A program made the position numbers and the translations under genes. Shown here one piece after another: positions 61,101 to 64,000 of a DNA stretch of 64,000 bases; the first letter of the stretch is position 1; every line of letters begins with the position of its first letter. This stretch comes from Cordia subcordata (Eukaryota; Streptophyta; Magnoliopsida; Boraginales; Cordiaceae), in the NCBI GenBank assembly GCA_028554755.1, contig JAPTOF010000007.1:19678859-19742858 (forward strand), given 5' to 3'. The notes under the pieces were generated by a model. That model ran no database searches. It had not been told where the DNA came from and saw only the letters and a program-made list of their open reading frames with translations.

Positions 61101-64000
61101 AGTGTTTTGATAGGTCAGTTTCATCTCTCTTTTGTTCAACTTCTATCTGATGTTTTTCTAATTTCTATCTAGTGGGAGTTATGTATTGTACTTTTAGAGG
61201 TCCTTGTCATATTTTTCATGTGTTTCTATTCTTGACAATAATAACCATTTTCAATGATTTGTACCTGTGAGATTTCGACTTTTGAGCTGATAAATGTCCT
61301 TTAATTATTAATTTTTCTATTTTTTAAGCTTCATTTCAACATAAACACTCTTTCAGTTTTAAACAAATTTATATTTTTTTCCACCATACTTAGGTTCTGT
61401 TTGGACCACCTATGAGATTTCAACTTTTGAGCTGATAAATGCCCTTTAATTATTAATTTTTCTATTTTTTAAGCTTCATTTCAACATAAACACTCTTTCA
61501 GCTTTAAACTAATTTATATTTTTTTCCATTTATATAAAGATTCTGAGTTTGAGGTGAGTCTCCATACATCCTCGATTTTATTATTTTCGAGTATTTTGCT
61601 TGGGCAGTTTCATCTCTCTTTTGTTCAACTTCTATCTGATGTTTTTCTAATTTCTATCTAGTGGGAGTTATGTATTGTACTTTTAGAGGTCCTTGTCATA
61701 TTTTTCATGTGTTTCTCTGCTTGACAATAATAACCATTTTCAATGATTTGTACCTGTGAGATTTCGACTTTTGAGCTGATAAATGTCCTTTAATTATTAA
61801 ATATAAACAAATTTATATTTTTTTCCACCATACTTAGGTTCTGTTTGGACCACCTATGAGATTTCAACTTTTGAGCTGATAAATGCCCTTTAATTATTAA
61901 TTTTTCTATTTTTTAAGCTTCATTTCAACATAAACACTCTTTCAGCTTTAAACTAATTTATATTTTTTTCCATTTATATAAAGATTCTGAGTTTGAGGTG
62001 AGTCTCCATACATCCTCAATTTTATTATTTTAGAATATTTTGCTTGGTCAGTTTCATCTCTCTTTTGTTCAACTTCTATCTGATGTTTTTCTAATTTCTA
62101 TCTAGTGGGAGTTATGTATTGTACTTTTAGAGGTCCTTGTCATATTTTTCATGTGTTTCTCTGCTTGACAATAATAACCATTTTCAATGATTTGTACCTG
62201 TGAGATTTCGACTTTTGAGCTGATAAATGTCCTTTAATTATTAATTTTTCTATTTTTTAAGCTTCATTTCAACATAAACACTCTTTTAGCTTTAAACAAA
62301 TTTATATTTTTTTCCACCATACTTAGGTTCTGTTTGGACCACCTATGAGATTTCAACTTTTGAGCTGATAAATGCCCTTTAATTATTAATTTTTCTATTT
62401 TTTAAGCTTCATTTCAACATAAACACTCTTTCAGCTTTAAACTAATTTATATTTTTTTCCATTTATATAAAGATTCTGAGTTTGAGGTGAGTCTCCATAC
62501 ATCCTCAATTTTATTATTTTCGAGTATTTTGCTTGGTCAGTTTCATCTCTCTTTTGTTCAACTTCTATCTGATGTTTTTCTAATTTCTATCTAGTGGGAG
62601 TTATGTATTGTACTTTTAGAGGTCCTTGTCATATTTTTCATGTGTTTCTCTGCTTGACAATAATAACCATTTTCAATGATTTGTACCTGTGAGATTTCGA
62701 CTTTTGAGCTGATAAATGTCCTTTAATTATTAATTTTTCTATTTTTTAAGCTTCATTTCAACATAAACACTCTTTCATCTTTAAACAAATTTATATTTTT
62801 TTCCACCATACTTAGGTTCTGTTTGGACCACCTATGAGATTTCAACTTTTGAGCTGATAAATGCCCTTTAATTATTAATTTTTCTATTTTTTAAGCTTCA
62901 TTTCAACATAAACACTCTTTCAGCTTTAAACTAATTTATATTTTTTTCCATTTATATAAAGATTCTGAGTTTGAGGTGAGTCTCCATACATCCTCAATTT
63001 TATTATTTTCGAGTATTTTGCTTGGTCAGTTTCATCTCTCTTTTGTTCAACTTCTATCTGATGTTTTTCTAATTTCTATCTAGTGGGAGTTATGTATTGT
63101 ACTTTTAGAGGTCCTTGTCATATTTTTCATGTGTTTCTCTGCTTGACAATAATAACCATTTTCAATGATTTGTACCTGTGAGATTTCGACTTTTGAGCTG
63201 ATAAATGTCCTTTAATTATTAATTTTTCTATTTTTTAAGCTTCATTTCAACATAAACACTCTTTCATCTTTAAACAAATTTATATTTTTTTCCACCATAC
63301 TTAGGTTCTGTTTGGACCACCTATGAGATTTCAACTTTTGAGCTGATAAATGCCCTTTAATTATTAATTTTTCTATTTTTTAAGCTTCATTTCAACATAA
63401 ACACTCTTTCAGCTTTAAACTAATTTATATTTTTTTCCATTTATATAAAGATTCTGAGTTTGAGGTGAGTCTCCATACATCCTCGATTTTATTATTTTCG
63501 AGTATTTTGCTTGGGCAGTTTCATCTCTCTTTTGTTCAACTTCTATCTGATGTTTTTCTAATTTCTATCTAGTGGGAGTTATGTATTGTACATTTAGAGG
63601 TCCTTGTCATATTTTTCATGTGTTTCTCTGCTTGACAATAATAACCATTTTCAACGATTTGTACCTGTGAGATTTCGACTTTTGAGCTGATAAATGTCCT
63701 TTAATTATTAATTTTTCTATTTTTTAAGCTTCATTTCAACATAAACACTCTTTCAGCTTTAAACAAATTTATATTTTTTTCCACCATACTTAGGTTCTGT
63801 TTGGACCACCTATGAGATTTCAACTTTTGAGCTGATAAATGCCCTTTAATTATTAATTTTTCTATTTTTTAAGCTTCATTTCAACATAAACACTCTTTCA
63901 GCTTTAAACTAATTTATATTTTTTTCCATTTATATAAAGATTCTGAGTTTGAGGTGAGTCTCCATACATCCTCAATTTTATTATTTTCTGTATTTTGCTT
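33982..64000. repeat. Tandem satellite array, 489-bp unit, about 61 copies, open at the right end
   Basis: The phrase TTTGTACCTGTGAGATTTCG recurs every 489 bp (for example near 34494, 34983, 35472, 35961 and 36450), with a few units shortened by 3-46 bp. Each unit has two 116-bp direct copies, A (TGAGATTTCGAC...) and A-prime (TGAGATTTCAAC...), 145 bp start to start with a 29-bp spacer (CATACTTAGGTTCTGTTTGG core), followed by about 228 bp of single-copy sequence. HindIII (AAGCTT) occurs once in A and once in A-prime. Units are nearly identical to each other except at two short spots. No long reading frame exists in any frame. The array continues beyond the window. It is a locus-specific satellite or megasatellite rather than rDNA or CRISPR. 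Confidence 0.97.

Noticed and set aside
33982..64000. CRISPR array or protein-coding repeat gene
   Set aside because: Units are 489 bp with no unique spacers between short repeats, and all six frames are closed; it is a plant satellite.
33982..64000. rDNA intergenic spacer repeats
   Set aside because: No rRNA sequence is present in or next to the array within the window, and the left flank is a tRNA-Leu gene.

Overview
The window is nuclear DNA of a flowering plant, almost certainly a eudicot. Spliced plant genes with GT-AG introns, a cytosolic tRNA-Leu, Helitrons, MITEs, a SINE and a copia LTR retrotransposon lie in AT-rich intergenic DNA. Gene identities come from reading translations by eye; no database search was possible and the species is not identified.

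Left part (1-34 kb). A cluster of non-autonomous Helitrons (0.4-4.8 kb) includes two copies placed tail to tail as a large inverted repeat. It is followed by an intact gene for ribosomal protein eL32 (6.0-8.2 kb) with a typical plant ribosomal-protein promoter. Next is a germin-like pseudogene: its first exon (9469-9586) is separated from its cupin remnant (14698-15068) by a 4.17-kb copia element (9645-13814) with a perfect 5-bp target duplication and a large internal deletion. Two tandem MITE-like copies come next, then a two-exon AGC-VIII kinase of OXI1/AGC2 type on the minus strand (17685-20036) with a fold-back MITE in its intron. The stretch 20-28 kb is intergenic and holds two minisatellites, three members of one small MITE family, a GC-rich low-copy patch, and a 1.57-kb TIR element with a tRNA-derived SINE nested inside it. 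An intact eight-exon gene for the co-chaperone/U-box ubiquitin ligase CHIP occupies 28793-32366. A tRNA-Leu(AAG) gene sits at 33869-33949.

Right part (34-64 kb). From about 33.98 kb to the window end the sequence is one uninterrupted tandem array of about 61 copies of a 489-bp unit, with no coding potential. Each unit contains two 116-bp direct copies (A and A-prime, start-to-start 145 bp) plus about 228 bp of single-copy sequence. Units are nearly identical except at two short spots. The main one, at the end of copy A only, shows recurrent deletions and replacements, many of which build a hairpin arm complementary to the adjacent TTTATATTT. The same sequence in A-prime is unchanged in every unit. 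This asymmetric, structure-directed variability is the most unusual observation in the window.

The genes (translation, oxidative-stress or defence signalling, protein quality control) are independent neighbours, not a functional cluster.
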